A stretch of DNA of 64,000 bases from Deuterostichococcus epilithicus. Taxonomy: Eukaryota; Chlorophyta; Trebouxiophyceae; Prasiolales; Stichococcaceae. Below are positions 33,505-46,108 of this stretch, piece after piece. The position numbers and the translations under genes were made by a program. The DNA lies in the NCBI GenBank assembly GCA_033439295.1, contig JAVTLE010000005.1:248001-312000 (forward strand). Reading direction: 5' to 3'. A model generated the notes under the pieces. The model had not been told where the DNA came from and searched no databases. It saw nothing but the letters and a program-made list of their open reading frames with translations. The first letter of the stretch is position 1, and each line of letters begins with the position of its first letter.

Positions 33505-36500
33505 ATGCCAGAAGCCGGCAACACGGCTTTCTGGCACCATGCCGCCGGCGCGGCGGCATTCCGGATCCTGCTGGCGGCAGCGGGGCTGGACTCCTACCTG
33601 GAATCCCGCATCGAGGTGCGGCTGTTCTCCAATAATCTACGATCTGTGGGACGAAAGGCGGCAGTTTCTAGTGATGCCAGAGGATCTCTCAGCGCTTGCT
33701 AGTGCGATGCCCGCCAGCTGCTGCATGCCGCCCGCCCTGGCACTGGCTTGAGGTGTGGCCCTGCAGGTGTTACCCCTCGGGGCTGCGCAGTGTTGAACAG
33801 TTAGAAAATGCCCCAAAGGTCTTCAGGACCATTACGGCATGCCTGAGCCTGACGCCCTTGCTGCTGAGCACTCCACAACACACCTGCAACAGTCCTGCCA
33901 GCCAACTCGTGTTTCTCACACTTTTCCGCTGCTCGCAGGTCGGCACGCCAGTCACGGCGGCGATCCGCTACAGGGAGGGCGCACAGCTGCTGCGGCTGGG
34001 GCTGTCGCCCTACGCCGGCGCCGCCTTCCATGGCCCGCCGCTGCTGCTGGCGGGCGTGCAGGCTGCGGATGCCCTGGGGCGAAACGTCCTGCCGGCGGGC
34101 TTCAGCGTGCTGGTGGCACCGTGGCGCACGATGGTGACGGCCGCAGCGGACGTCATGGCGGCGGCGGCGCTGGCGGCGCTCGCCCGGGGTGTGGCGCCGC
34201 CTGGCAGGGCACGCTCAGGTAGGGTGGCTGCAGGAGGGGCCGATGGAGGCTTGAGGCCGTGTCTGTGGAGGCAGGCGGCAGCCAAGTGGTCACAGCGTCA
34301 CACCCTCGACAGCTTTGGTCGCTGGAGGTCAGGCCTTTGTGGTTCGACAGCCACAGCTGCTGAGCGGCGCTGGATGCCCGGCAACGACCCGTAACTCGGC
34401 TGCCTGACCGCCGCATCGTGGCGCTCGCAGTGGCGCACGGCACGCTTGCGGCGCTGTACCTCTGGAACCCGCTGACGATCGCCGCGGCGGTCGGCGGCTC
34501 GCCGGCGGGCCTGGAGAACGCCGCGGTGTTCGGCGCGCTGGCGGCGGCCGCCGCGGGCGACGCCGCCACCGCAGGCCTCGCGCTGGCGGCAGCGGCGTAC
34601 ATCGGGCTTCACCCCCTCCTGCTCATGGTGGGGATGGTTGAAACTTTGAAGTTGTGAAGTTGTGGAGTCGTCAGCGGACTTGGGCTCGATTTTGGGGCAT
34701 CTGACAGAATGGGGTGCCGTAGGGTCAGCATGCAGCTTCCAGTTAGATATCAGGGCAGGGTGCTAGGACGAGGGCGGTTGCAGCCCGGTGCGTCGCTGTT
34801 GGTCGGGCCCCCTGCTAGCACGCCAGTGCAGCAGCCTGCGCATTCCCCTCAACCACATCAAAGAGCTTCAACCTGAGGATTCATCTTTTTCATCATATTC
34901 ACGGATGATGGATGACGTTGATGACGATGATGGGCCCGGCGCGCAGGTCGCTGTTGCTATGCTGCTGTGGAGGGGTCCAGAGCCGCTGCACCTGCAGCCG
35001 CCGCCGCCGCCGCTGCTACCGCAGCCGCCACTGCCGCCGTTGGGGTCCCAACCGCAGGGCGGCGCCGCGGCGTTAGCAGCGGCCGAGGCACAGGAGTTGC
35101 AGGCGGCACCAGCAGCAGGCGGCGCAGTCAGCCCTACTGGGCAGTCACTATCCGAAGCCGCCGCGGTCGGCCTTACAACGGGTCGTGGCGCATGGAACGG
35201 CGATGCAGCCGATGCACCTGGCGGCCATGTCTCGCCGCTGGACATCAGCAGGCTGTCTATACCAGATCCGTCAGGCAGCACAGCCACAGCAGGCGGTCGA
35301 AATGTATCGGACACCGAAGCGCTGTCAGCGGGGTTGCCGCTGGCCCTCAAGCATATGACAATGGGAGCAGAGGCGCAAGCGCGGTTCCGGCGGGAGTTCA
35401 GGCGGCGGCGGCGGCGCGGCGGCGGCCGCCTGGTGGCTTCGTTTCTGTTGTGGCTGGCGCTCTGGGTCGCGGCGCTGGCGCTGGCCTCGGACCTCGCATT
35501 GCGGCGGTTGCCCGAGCATCGCTGCAGCAGCAGTTTCAGGTGCGGCCCCAAACGGACTAGAGTGAGCCCAGCTGGTCTAGACCGTCTAGGCCGCAGTCCT
35601 GCTGGCGGCGCCACTTCTGACGCTGCCAGCCTCTGGGCTGTGAGCGCTGCACCAAGATGCCTGGTGGCTTCTGTGCAGAGTGGTGGCCCTCCCGACTCTG
35701 GGGCTTGTCCTTCTCGCCAGAGCAGAGAAAGGCTGCACTGGTCAACATCTTGAATTCTGTTCCCGCACGCACAGGCTGCTGGCGTTTGGGGGAGGCGCCA
35801 ATGCCGGCAGCTGCCCAGCGGCTTCGGCGGACGTTTGGCAGCCGGGCCAGGGGCAGCAATGGGCGGCCGAGACGTACAGTTTCATGCTCACGGTGCGTCT
35901 TGTCGGTTTCCCGGTCATCAGCAGTGTCTACCTGCGGCCGCTCCACTCTGCTGGTGAACAGCCGTGCTTGTGATCTGTTCGGTGGGCAGCTGGCGATGCT
36001 AGATCGCTGCAGGAGGCAAACTGGACATTAAACCCTTTCTTGCTACTGTCAGGTGGCGGACCTGACGCCCAACATCGGACTGCACTGGTACTTCTTCGCC
36101 GAGATGTTTGCGCACTTTCGGCCCTTCTGGCACTTCGTCTTCCACGCCGCCGCCGCCGCGCTGGCGGTGCCCCTCGCGCTGCGGCTGCCGCACCGGCCGC
36201 TGCTGCTGGCGTGTGTGCAGTGCATCGCCAGCGCGCTGCTGAAGCCCTACCCATCCGTCGGCGACGTCGCGCAGTACCTGGTGATCATTTTTTTTATTGA
36301 CTGGTGTTGGACCGGCTGACGGCACTGCAGCCGCACCCGTCTGTTCGACACCTTCACAGACCTCAAATACCTTCCTGTTGTAGTTATTGCTGTCATTACA
36401 GGGATGTCACTCGACACCTTCGTTGCTGCCGCGCCTTGCCACCGCAGCTGCTGAGACATTGCTCCGCTTCTGCTAGGCATCGCCGGAGGCGCAATCGGCA

Positions 36501-37240
36501 AACCAAATGCTGTGCTGCGGCCTTCATCTTGGTGTGTTGCGCCACAATACCGGGACTCCTCCGATCAGAAGGTGCCGGCTGGCCTCCAACTCAGTTGCGT
36601 CGCTGCCATCCGCAGGCGTTGCTGCCGCTGTTCGTGGCGCAGCTGGCCGGCGGCGGCGCCCCTGTCGGCTTCCTGGCGGCATCCTTCGCGCTGCTCGCCG
36701 GTCTAGGCCCCGCCATGTGGCACATGTGGATATACCTGGGCTCCGCCAACGCCAATTTCTACTATGCCATCACGCTGCTGTTTGGGGCCTGGCAGGTACA
36801 CCACCTGTTCCAGGGGGTTTCGCATCTTCCTCTGAAACTCGGCATCTGCATGAGCCGTCCTGCTGGGCTGTCTGATGGCGGCACCACGCCAAGGCCCTGC
36901 TGGTGGGCGCCTGGCATGTGGCGCACGCTGCCAGGGCACCATGCAGGCATCGTCTTGCGGCATGGGATGTGGGCGATAGGTCGGCGGTACTATGGCACGA
37001 CGGTGCCTTGACGGCGGGACTTGTGTGCTGGGCAGTGCTGACACTGGCGCTGCAGCACGACCCCCAGGAGCCAGTTCCTCGCTGCCTGGGTCACCGACTC
37101 GTGCAAAGGGGCCTCATTTGCACGCGGGTTTGCGAGACCTGACAAGGCGCTCGCTGCAGGCGCTGCTGGCGGTGGCGGTCGTGGCTGCGACGCTGCGCTT
37201 TGACCGGCTGCTGGCCGGCAAGTCGCTGGAGCGGTGGTGA
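33505..37240 (+). CDS. PIGU: GPI-transamidase subunit PIG-U
   Basis: Multi-pass ER membrane subunit of the complex that attaches GPI anchors to proteins. Eight exons, phases consistent: 33505-33615, 33939-34218, 34431-34627, 34947-35539, 35775-35892, 36053-36280, 36616-36795, 37160-37240 (TGA); about 595 residues against roughly 435 in human. Family marks in order: LESRIEV and TPVTAAIRYREGAQLL; LGLSPYAGAAFHGPPLLLA; ALYLWNPLTI; FMLTVADLTPNIGLHWYFF; LLKPYPSVGDVAQYL; MWIYLGSANANFYYAITL. Exon 4 (34947-35539) inserts a long Pro/Ala/Gly/Ser-rich loop of about 160 residues before the next TM helix (RLVASFLLWLALWVAAL), explaining the extra length. The C-terminal exon is short and hydrophobic. Start ATG 33505 (MPEAGNTAF) is the first in frame after a non-ATG stretch. 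Confidence 0.92.
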
Positions 37241-38014
37241 AATCTAATGTCGCCGCGGGGCTGGCTGCAGTGCAACAGCAGCCCTTGGTTTGATGGCGGC
37301 GCAGAGCACAGAGAGCTCTTAAGAAGTTGTGCACAGCGCTGATGCCTGGTTGATGCTGCATTCCGTTCGCCACTCGCACTCTGTCGGCAGAGTAGAACGT
37401 TGTGACAGAAATTGACAATTTTGATATCTCAGCATTCGCTTGCAGGGATGCCTTGATCAGCTGCTGTAATGAAGCTGATGCAGTGTTGCTGTGCTGCAGT
37501 GATCATTTGCGCATATGGAGTAGTAGCGGCCAGTCAGTCCGTTGGTGCAAGCTTATACAACCCCTGAAACTCCTAAGGCAGAACTGCGACTGCACGAAAT
37601 TCTCTAAAAACTTCACGACACACACTGACACTGAAGCGGTCGGGTCTCATTAGTAAGCATTAACTGAAAGGCCCTAGCCGCAGCCGCAGCCTCGACTCGC
37701 AACCTGACTGCCGCACAAACTCAACTCCGCCACGTTATGAATAAAATATGTCGACCATAGGATGAGGTTCTACACCACATTCTCACAGAGCGTGCTATCT
37801 CGGTCACGGCTAATGGTCCACCCGCCAGTGACACAAGCCGCCAGCTAAGCCAACCACCGCCACTTCTGCATCCGCATTGTCTGCCAGTTGTTTGGTCTGG
37901 AATGCAGCAGCTGGATCATCCAGTCTCGCATTGTTGCCCCACTGCATTAGATTCAGCAGCTGCACCGCTCTACCAATCAAACTTACAGGGGCTATTGAAC
38001 TGGGAGCACACCTG
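37241..38014. other. 3' region of PIG-U
   Basis: A TGTAA, the usual chlorophyte poly(A) signal, occurs at about 37464, some 220 bp past the PIG-U stop. No gene supported. Confidence 0.4.
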
Positions 38015-38690
38015 GCATCACAGCCGGATGTCGCCGCGCAACTGCAGAGCGCGCACCGCCAGCGCCGCCATGAAAGCCTGCGCTGGTCGCTGCTGCGATG
38101 GGTGCTGCTCTGCCGCCTGGTAGTCTGCTGCCGCCTCCACCGCCTCCACCTCTTCCCTCACCTTCTGCCGCATGGCGCCTGCACTATCCAGTCGCCGGTC
38201 ATGGTGCTTGTCCGCAGCCAGGGCTGCAAAACTGCGCCGCGCCGCTTCGAGCACATCCTGCGGCCAGTGACATCAACTGGTACATATAACAATATGACGG
38301 AAATGGAAGCATCAGTGCGATAGGCCTTGGCTGACGATACCTGCCTTCGTTTCCAAGTGGATGACACAAGTACGACCAGGCAGGCTATTGGGCGGAGACG
38401 GGTGACAAACTGAGAAGGCCCTGTCTGCTGGCCTTTGCACTCAGAACCACAATTCATTTGGTGTGATTTCCTTTTCAAACACACAGCAGGCTGACCCTGC
38501 ACATGGCGGCTGCGGACATCAACAAAACCACCTGCTGTTTGTAGAACTTGTGCATTGGCTCGCCCTCGGGGAGGCGGCGATCTTGGTCGCTAGGGCGGCA
38601 CCATTCATCTTGGATAGGCAGCTGCCTCAGCTCCTTGGCGGTCAACATGGATCACGAGTCCACATGCAAGATGTCGGACAAACGTGCCTG
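38015..38690 (-). pseudogene. Decayed segmental duplicate of two SAP-gene exons
   Basis: About 680 bp, clearly related along its length to 40335-41010 (exons at 40981-40876 and 40618-40340 plus their intron). The first exon copy still reads TAKELRQLPIQDEWC against TAKDLEQLLHKEQWE, but its AG acceptor is gone. The second (38258-38018) keeps its acceptor and reads DVLEAARRSFAALAADKHHDR against DVLDAARRRFGSAAALIKHNDR, but ends in TGA where the real exon has its donor. It sits past the end of the SAP gene, same strand. Confidence 0.8.
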
Positions 38691-39125
38691 TGCCAGTTAA
38701 AGGTGCCAATCATCCCACAACCACCACTATACAAAGGCACCTGGTTGCGTATTTTTGTGTATGACACATGGGCGCTGACTTGATATTCCAACACCAGTCC
38801 TGGCCAGATGCGGGGAGCTAGATGTGATCCTGCGAGCGGTCCCGGAAATCCAGAGCATCAAGGGGTACACTTCATGCCCCGTTGAACTCTCCACGCCAGA
38901 AGCAACAGCTTTCACAGGAGATCCTGCTGATGGATCTACTGACATCCAGCAGGCCCTGCCTAAGACACCAACTCGAAGCACGGATTGAATGCAGGCGGCA
39001 GCGTGAACATTCCGTCCAGCATATTTCCATCGTTTCAAAACACGTACACACAAACGAGACGTTCCAACATGCACGTTTTATAAATATACGTAAAATGCTG
39101 CCATAATACATGTCAGTCGAATTCA
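38691..39125. other. Spacer between exon duplicate and SAP gene 3' end
   Basis: Presumed 3' UTR of the SAP gene; AT-richer near 39060-39110. No gene supported. Confidence 0.35.
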
Positions 39126-42100
39126 TTAGTAATGCCGCTTGCTGTGGCGGCCGCACGTTCCCGGCTGCAGGGCGCAGCAGTCACCGCACATCAGCAGGCT
39201 GCAGCTCGGAGAGGCGCAGTTGCCGCAGGAGCACCGCAGCGTGGTGCCGCCACCGCCACCAGCAACAGCACCGCCGCCAGCAGCGGCCACATTGCCACCG
39301 CCACCGCCGCCGCCGCCGCCGGGCGGCCCCAGCGGCCCGGCGCGCGGCAGGTAGCTCTGCAGATGGGCCGGCACAGCCGCCCAATCCGACTCGCCTCTGT
39401 GGCTGCGCGCCCAGTCGTGCATCGCCAGCCGCTTGGCCTCGTCGGAGATGGCCTGGGAGCGCCATTCCTCCGCCTCCGCCTCGGCGGCCTCACCCTCCGA
39501 GTCGTAGTCATAGTCGCGGCTGCGGTAATATCTTTCCTCTCGGTCTTCCTCGCGCCGGTTATAGGCGGCCTGAACGCAACATCGGCAGCAGCCCCTCATT
39601 TGCTGGGATGCAAAAGCCATGCACCACAGCATGGTCTGATGCACCTTCCTGCAGCGTGAGTGTTGGGTCTGGTGCCTCCGAGCGCGGCCTGCAAAGAGCC
39701 CGCCTCACTAGTCATGACTGCACTGCGCTGTCATGTGCCAGCTGTGTGAGCGAAGACCCGGTTGAGACGCCGTGCGGGAGTTTAGGATGACGTCGCTTGT
39801 GCCAGCGGCTGTTGCAGTGACGTGCTGGGCTGCCGGATCGGAGCAAATAGCCGCCCTTTGCCTCAAGGAGATGGGGCGGCACCGACCTGGCGGCAGTAGG
39901 AGTCGTATCTTGTGTTGCGGAACAGGAATGCCATGCCCTCCATGACCTCGGCGATGTTCGTGGCATTCCCCGCGCCGCTGTCGATGTACTTCTGCGTACA
40001 AAGGGCGCCAAGGGGCTGTGCTCAGCTTTGTGTCCAGATCTTTTGGCAAGCTCACTGCCCAGCCGAGGACGAAAGGGTGATCCAGAGGCGAGAGGCTGAC
40101 GTGACAGGCACGGCCGGTGAATGGGGAGCTGCATCTTTATGGAACATTTCTGGAGCCGCATCACATGCGCTACCGTCGCAACAGCGCTTGATGGAAGGCG
40201 TGTGTGCTCATGTGTTCTGCCAGCAAGCTGGCGTGCAAACACCGGTAGCCTGCGGGGCGAGCTTTCAAAGAGCGATCTCAGCGCTGCTGCGGAGTGACAA
40301 ATCAAACATACAGGGGCCGCCGGACTGGGAACAACACACCTGGCACAGGCAGCTGTCGCTGCGCAGCTGCAGACCGCGCGCCGCCAGCGCTGCTACGAGA
40401 GCCTGCCTGCGATGGTTGCAGACCCGCCGGCGTTGCTCCGCCGCCTGTCGGTCTGCTGCCGCCTGTGCCGCCGCCACGTCACGCGCCACTCCCGCCTCCG
40501 CCGCCGCCGCTTCGTTCCTCACCTTCTGCCGCTTAAAGCGGGCGCTTTCCAAGCGGTCATTGTGCTTGATCAGGGCTGCGGCGCTGCCGAAGCGGCGCCG
40601 CGCCGCATCGAGTACATCCTGCGGAAGGTGACAACATGGCGGTATTGCTAAGGTGGAGGCATTGGTGCAGCAGGCCTTCGCTGACGATTCCTGCACTTTC
40701 AAGGGGATGGCACATGTATCAGGCAGACTATCAGGCGGACTATGCAGGCGGCGACTGGCTGCAGTCAGCGATGGCCCTGTCTGGTCTCTCAGAACCACTA
40801 TTGAATTGGCAAGTTTCACTTTGCACACCAGAAGCTGACTCTGCACATGTGGCTGCACACATCAATAAACATCACCTGCAGTTGGTAGATCTTTTTCGGC
40901 TTGGCACTCTTCAGCCGGCGGTTCTGGCCGGGCTCCCACTGCTCCTTGTGAAGCAACTGCTCCAGGTCTTTGGCGGTCACCCTGGATGACATATGCAAAT
41001 GCCAGATGTCGGACGAAGCCACCTGCTGTGCCTATCTTCCAATCCTGTTGTCTGCTGATGCATCTGTTCGCAGCCAATCTTGCATCCGATGTAGGGGCGC
41101 AAATTTGACGTCCGCACGAGACCCGAAGTCAGCTGGCGAACTTCGGGAGAACTCTGCACCACTTCCCGCTTACCTGAAGATTGCGCGTGCATTGCTGTGC
41201 ACAATGGTTGCAATGCCGTCAGCGATGACCTGGCGCACAACCCCCAGCGGCACCTGCAAGGGAGCAGTTCTGCGGCATCACCAAAACGGTCCACGTTTCA
41301 CTGGCACTCAGCCAACGATCAGCACTGCATCTTCACCATGCGTTCGGCACCAGTACAGCCTGCCGTTGACAAGCTGCAAAGCACCGCGCAGCCTGGGCAT
41401 ACGCGGTGCTCTCCGTCCTTCAGCAAGATTCTGTCTCCCGAAAGGATTCATCAGTTTCCAAACAGCATATTCGACTCGCCCGCTGGTCCTGGACGGCGTG
41501 CAGGTAGGGCTCGAGGCGGTCCTGCAGCGTTTCGAGGTTGCCGGTCTGCTTCAGGCCCAATTCGCCGGCGGCCACCATGAGCTGCTTCAAAGGCGTGGTA
41601 TCCACCTGGTCATCTGGCGCGCCGACGAAGAACCGGTGGCGGACGTCGCACAGGTGCAGCAGCGCGCCCCAGCACTCTTCCTCGTGGGTTGTGGATCTCC
41701 GAGACAACAGGCGCAGGCCGCAAAGGCCCTGCGCCACGTTTCTCACGCTTCGAAGCTGGTCGGTATGCACCAGATGAGCGCCACGGCCTGCAGGCAATCG
41801 CTGGGCAGCTGCACCATCCCTGCGAGTTGAGGGGATGGGATGGGGGTGGCAGCCTGGCCGCAATGGAGTCAGTGTCCAAGAGCACCAGGTAATGTGCGGA
41901 GCAGAAGTAAACTATTACTGCTGTCAATGCGCCACCAGCCTGCGCTGCATGTGGATTCAACGAGGCAGATCTTGTGATGCAGGACCGGTCCCAGAAATGC
42001 TCATAGCACGTTTGGGACTCGGTGCACGACGGCATGGGGACCTCGACGCAATGCAACGCCGCTGCGGGACGAGCGTGGCCAGCCTCACGGTTTGGTAGAT

Positions 42101-45100
42101 CAGGTGTTCGTTGCAACAACTGAATGACGGCTGACCACGAGCGCAAGGGCAGTTGGTCAATGTTTGTTCACAGAGCTCTGCGGCGCAAGGCTCAACACAC
42201 CGAGCAGCCCTGAACCCAGCAGCTGTTGAGTCGCCAATCACGACTTTCATGTTTAAAAACAACGACCTGCCAGGACAAACCGAATCCCAACACTGAAAAC
42301 CTGACGTCAACATCAGACCAGCGACAGCGGCGATGCGTGCCGCGGCATCGGCTCAAATGCCTCTTGTGGATACGCTTCGCCTTTGTGGTAAGGAGCACTG
42401 TTGCATCAAACCAAGAAGTAGACTTCTACGCACTGGCTTGATCGCCGGAGAACCATCGCAGCTACGCCCGCTGCCGTAACAGCCTGCATTCCGGAATTAT
42501 GCTGGAGTCGAGAACATTGCAACCGCTTGCAGGTACGTACAGCGGGCACCCACGCAGGCGTGCTCCGATGTATGCCACGGCAAAACACCCGTGCTCAAAG
42601 GCTTGCAGACAGTGTGTTGCTGAATGTGTCGCAGGCTTCATGAGCGGTGTCAATGCCACACCTTGGCCGGTCAGTGGAGAGCCCGCAGTAAGGCGCCGTC
42701 AACAGCGAGGTTCACTGCATCCTGCAGGCACGACCATTGGCAGCAGGCGCATGTCAGCGGTCCCGCTCAACACAGCAATGTCAGGTTCAAGACGTAGCTC
42801 ACTCACCATGCACAGCAGCGTGACAGCAATGAGCACAGCACAACTGGCAGGAGAAGGGGGAGGACAAAAGCTTCACCGGCTGCCGCCGCCGCCGCGCTGC
42901 TCGTCCTCGTCACTGCTGGCCTCCTCCCCTGCTGCTTCCAGTATGTTTTCGTACGCTCGCAGGTTCTCATAAAACTCCGTGGCCCTGCATGCGCAGATCA
43001 GGCAACAAAATTCGGCCCTTTCTCAGGTTCCAGTATTAGTAGAGCCGCTGTGACCATCCTGAGCCAGTGGGTGGTTCGAGCATTGTTGACATGTGCTTTT
43101 GGCATGCGCATGTGCGGGCCTTGGCACAGCCAGCTCGAGGCAGCGTGCAACCGGAGCACTGTGCGCCGTTTCGGTGGCAGGCGCAACTACATGCAACCGC
43201 CACTGCATCAGCTGGCTAGGACCCTTTCCCAGGCTCAATATCAGGCGCAGATCCGAAAGGCATACCATGCATTTCCAGTGTGTACTGCGCCAGGATAATG
43301 GTCAGCCGTGACTTTGCCTTGTGCCTGGCAGTGATTTGCCTCGTGCCTGGCAGCTGCGGAACGTCCGCTCTGTGCACATAAGTCCGCGGGGCACGTCCAC
43401 GTTCAGATGTACATGACCAAAACAACTTGATTCCTATCCCAGAGGAAGGAGGCTGAGAGGAAGGACCAATTTATCGGGGGTGGTGGGCAGCGGCCAACCG
43501 CCCTGGAAATACATCTGTGCCGCCACCTCGGGGTCGGAAAAATCGGACTTATCGAGCTGAAAGGAGTGTCTGTGTGGCATACAGAGAATTGAGACATGTC
43601 ACAAGGAAAGAAAACGGACGCACTTCGCGGGGCGGCCAGGTGGCCTCGTTTGACATTCTGTACATCCCTGCCTGCCCAATGTACACATATTGTAACACGG
43701 AAAAGTAGCGTCACGATAAGGGAAGAGAGGGGCCTCACTTGTCGGGGATGGAAGGCAGCGGCCAACCGGCCTCGTACGACATCTGCGACGCCTCATCCGG
43801 GAAGGCCGCCACCCAGCGCCGCCACTTGGTCCGGCGTTCCTCGCGCCGCGAAGCCTTGATGGAGTCGATCTGCGGTACAGCACGGGCTCGATCTAATTGT
43901 GGGCTTCACCGCAGGACGTCTGCAGAGCTCTGAGGGTGTGCCATACTAGGTATTTGCCCGCCCAGCGCCGCGACCTGCCGCGGCGCTGCTCGCGCCGTAT
44001 GCAACTGATCGCATCAGTCGGCTGGGCCGCACGGGATGCAATATGATGCCATTGTAGAGGGCTTCTAGCCCTTGCACTGCAGCGTGCCGCAACTTGGCAT
44101 TGCTGCCTTCGCATGGCACAGACCTCGGCTGCACCGCCTTGGATAGCTAGGACTGTCGAGGAATAACAGCAGGTCGTGCCAGTAACTGCGCTCGGCCTGC
44201 CACTAGCGATTGGCTGCCTCCACGGATGCGCAGCGTCTCACAGGCCGGAACCCACTCAGGAATTGTAAGGCAGGGGCAGCAATCATGTAGGCCGGGTGTG
44301 GAAAGAGGCTAGTGTTGGTCGTGACCTGCACCTGTGCTGGCGACTTGTCAAGGAAATCCACACGATCCTCCTCAAAATCTGCACCCGAAAGACACAGTTC
44401 ATTTTAAGGATTCTGCCAGCGGTCACCCCTGTAGCACGTGCAGGTGCTTTGTGTGCGCTAGTACCCAGGCGTGTGAGACCGCAGCAAGCTGAAGGCCTGT
44501 TCGCGGTGGCAGCCTCCATCAGACGCAGCACTTACCCATAATGGCACGGTTGCGGATGTGTGCCATTGCTCCCTCCAGCTGCTTCTCCATCTGCAGGGCC
44601 AGGCATGATGAACTGACGAATCATACATCAACCCAGGCTGGTCACCTTCAGCCAAGCCGGCCGGCTTCCTGCACGCCTGCGCTTCGAGACTCGCTGCTAC
44701 TGGAGGTCATATTAATGTCAATGTGCCTGATCTCATGGAGTGCGCAGCGGATGGTCAAGAAAGCCAAGCTGCAGCGCGTGCAGGCCCCAAGCGCAATGCT
44801 GTTGAGCCGGTGTTCTTGTCGGCAGTGCCATAGCAGGCTGAGGCATGGATGGCTATCGCCCTTGTCTGGTGAACAATAAACTCGACCGACACCCTGGGCG
44901 TGCTCTCCAGTGATCATATCCTGGTAGCTGCCAGACAACGTGCAAAAATTGCGGCACCGCTTCCAGACAGCACTGCAGCAAATTTCGGGTGCTCCGAGGC
45001 GCACCCCATGTACCTCCTTTGGTTCGCCCTCTGGCGGCGGGAACACCGGCTCATGGTCCCCAGGATCACCAACACCCGCCTCGTGCATCAGCTCGTTCAT

Positions 45101-45184
45101 GCGGCGCCGGAAAAGCAGCTCATCCATGGGCTCGGCCTCCTCGTCGTCGCCGCCACCCGGCGGCGGCCGGCCCCCCTGCAACAT
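39126..45184 (-). CDS. SAP-domain protein, function unknown
   Basis: Exons joined by phase: 45184-45014, 44590-44536, 44378-44332, 43869-43739, 42984-42877, 41696-41495, 41253-41174, 40981-40876, 40618-40340, 39991-39887, 39569-39126 (TAA); about 575 residues. Visible parts: acidic start (GGGDDEEAEPMDELLFRRRM); basic segment ASRREERRTKWRRWVAAF ending GWPLPSIPDK; TEFYENLRAYENILEAAGEE with an acidic run; a SAP-like helix-turn-helix, TPLKQLMVAAGELGLKQTG.LETLQDRL, a fold that usually binds DNA; TAKDLEQLLHKEQWEPG; a long charged Arg/Ala coiled-coil-like exon; then YDYDSEGEAAEAEAEEW and a Gly/Cys-rich tail. Plastid nucleoid SAP proteins (pTAC3 type) are one possibility, not shown. The 5' end may be longer: AG acceptor before 45175 could pair with a GTGAGT donor after 45543. 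Confidence 0.68.
43438..43553 (-). pseudogene. Ghost copy of the SAP exon 43869-43739
   Basis: Keeps an AG acceptor and reads DPEVAAQMYFQGGWPLPTTPD, against PDEASQMSYEAGWPLPSIPD in the exon upstream. The donor has changed from AAGTGAG to AAATTGG, and phases only work if it is skipped (43739 joins 42984). Confidence 0.65.
43951..44010 (-). pseudogene. Second ghost of the SAP exon 43869-43739
   Basis: The plus strand reads CGCCCAGCGCCGCGACCTGC..GGCG.TGCTCGCGCCG, close to CCACCCAGCGCCGCCACTTGG.CCGGCGTTCCTCGCGCCG at 43810-43850. It lies in the intron on the other side of the real exon. Confidence 0.6.
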
Positions 45185-46108
45185 GAGTTTTGGTTGTGGC
45201 GTCGCAAAGCGCCGCCCGGAACAAGCCTAAAGATCAGGCTTGCCATGATAGCTTGAGATCAGACATGCTGATGAAGCCACCACAGCACGTCTGGGAGTAG
45301 TGTGGCTGCTAGGCTGGCGGAATGCCGCGGCTGCCGCTCCGGCAGCCGCCTCATGCGCGTCTTCACGAGCGATGGTCGCGCACCTTTGCAGGTCCATCCT
45401 TGCGTCGCCCGCCCTTCTTCCCCGTCGTCGTGCTGTAACCTGCTGCGCTGTGGACAGCGCTGTGCTCCCACGTTCCCACAAGCACTGGGCGGATGCCCGA
45501 CAGGCCTCGGGCAAGATTGCGAGCTGCCAACAGCATACTCACCTGTAGAAAGGACTCAAAGTGAGAGTGAGTTGACTGTTTACCCTACACAGCTGGGATA
45601 GCAATGAACAGGTGCACGCTTTCGGAGATTGTTTTGGTATAGTTCGGTGCGAGTGCTCTGCAACTCTGCGAACGGCGCAGCAAGTGCCTTTGCTGCGAGT
45701 GACTCTGAAGGCGGATGAGAGTTTTGTGCAGCCGAGGTGACCTGCGCGACGGTCCTGTAGCGTGTGCGAGTTGCCTTTCAAGTTTAAAAGGGGCAGCATG
45801 ATCGGCATGCCTTTCAACTGCTTTCGAAGCACAGCTCCGCACTAGGTTCCCCGTTCTGCCCCAGGCAGCAACATGGACAGCACAGAGAGATCGTCTACAT
45901 ATTGTCTCGATTGCCAGTCCGTGCCTGGCCACCGCCGCCAACAGCGCCGCCGCCGCCGTCATATGGGCCGCAATTTGAAATGGACAATTGCCGGCATGCA
46001 TGATGGAGTTCTCACAACTGTGCTGCAGAGGTCAGTCCCTTGATACTGTTAAGTCCTGTACCGTGAACTGCCAACACGACTCTGTCTGGGCAGCTTGCCG
46101 CAGCACCC
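45185..46108. other. Spacer between SAP gene and SET gene 1
   Basis: May contain an upstream SAP exon ending at 45543 (minus-strand CTACAG then GTGAGT). A minus-strand frame near 46001-45585 begins with an Ala-rich, transit-like stretch, but its link to either gene is unproven. Confidence 0.35.

Noticed and set aside
36420-36460. Possible ghost of the PIG-U exon at 36616
   Set aside because: Shared GTTGCTGCCGC and CGCAGCTG words are short and GC-rich; similarity is not above chance by eye.
43438-43553. Treating the second GWPLP exon as a true SAP exon
   Set aside because: Its donor is destroyed and the flanking exons join in phase only when it is left out (43739 to 42984 restores a Lys codon).
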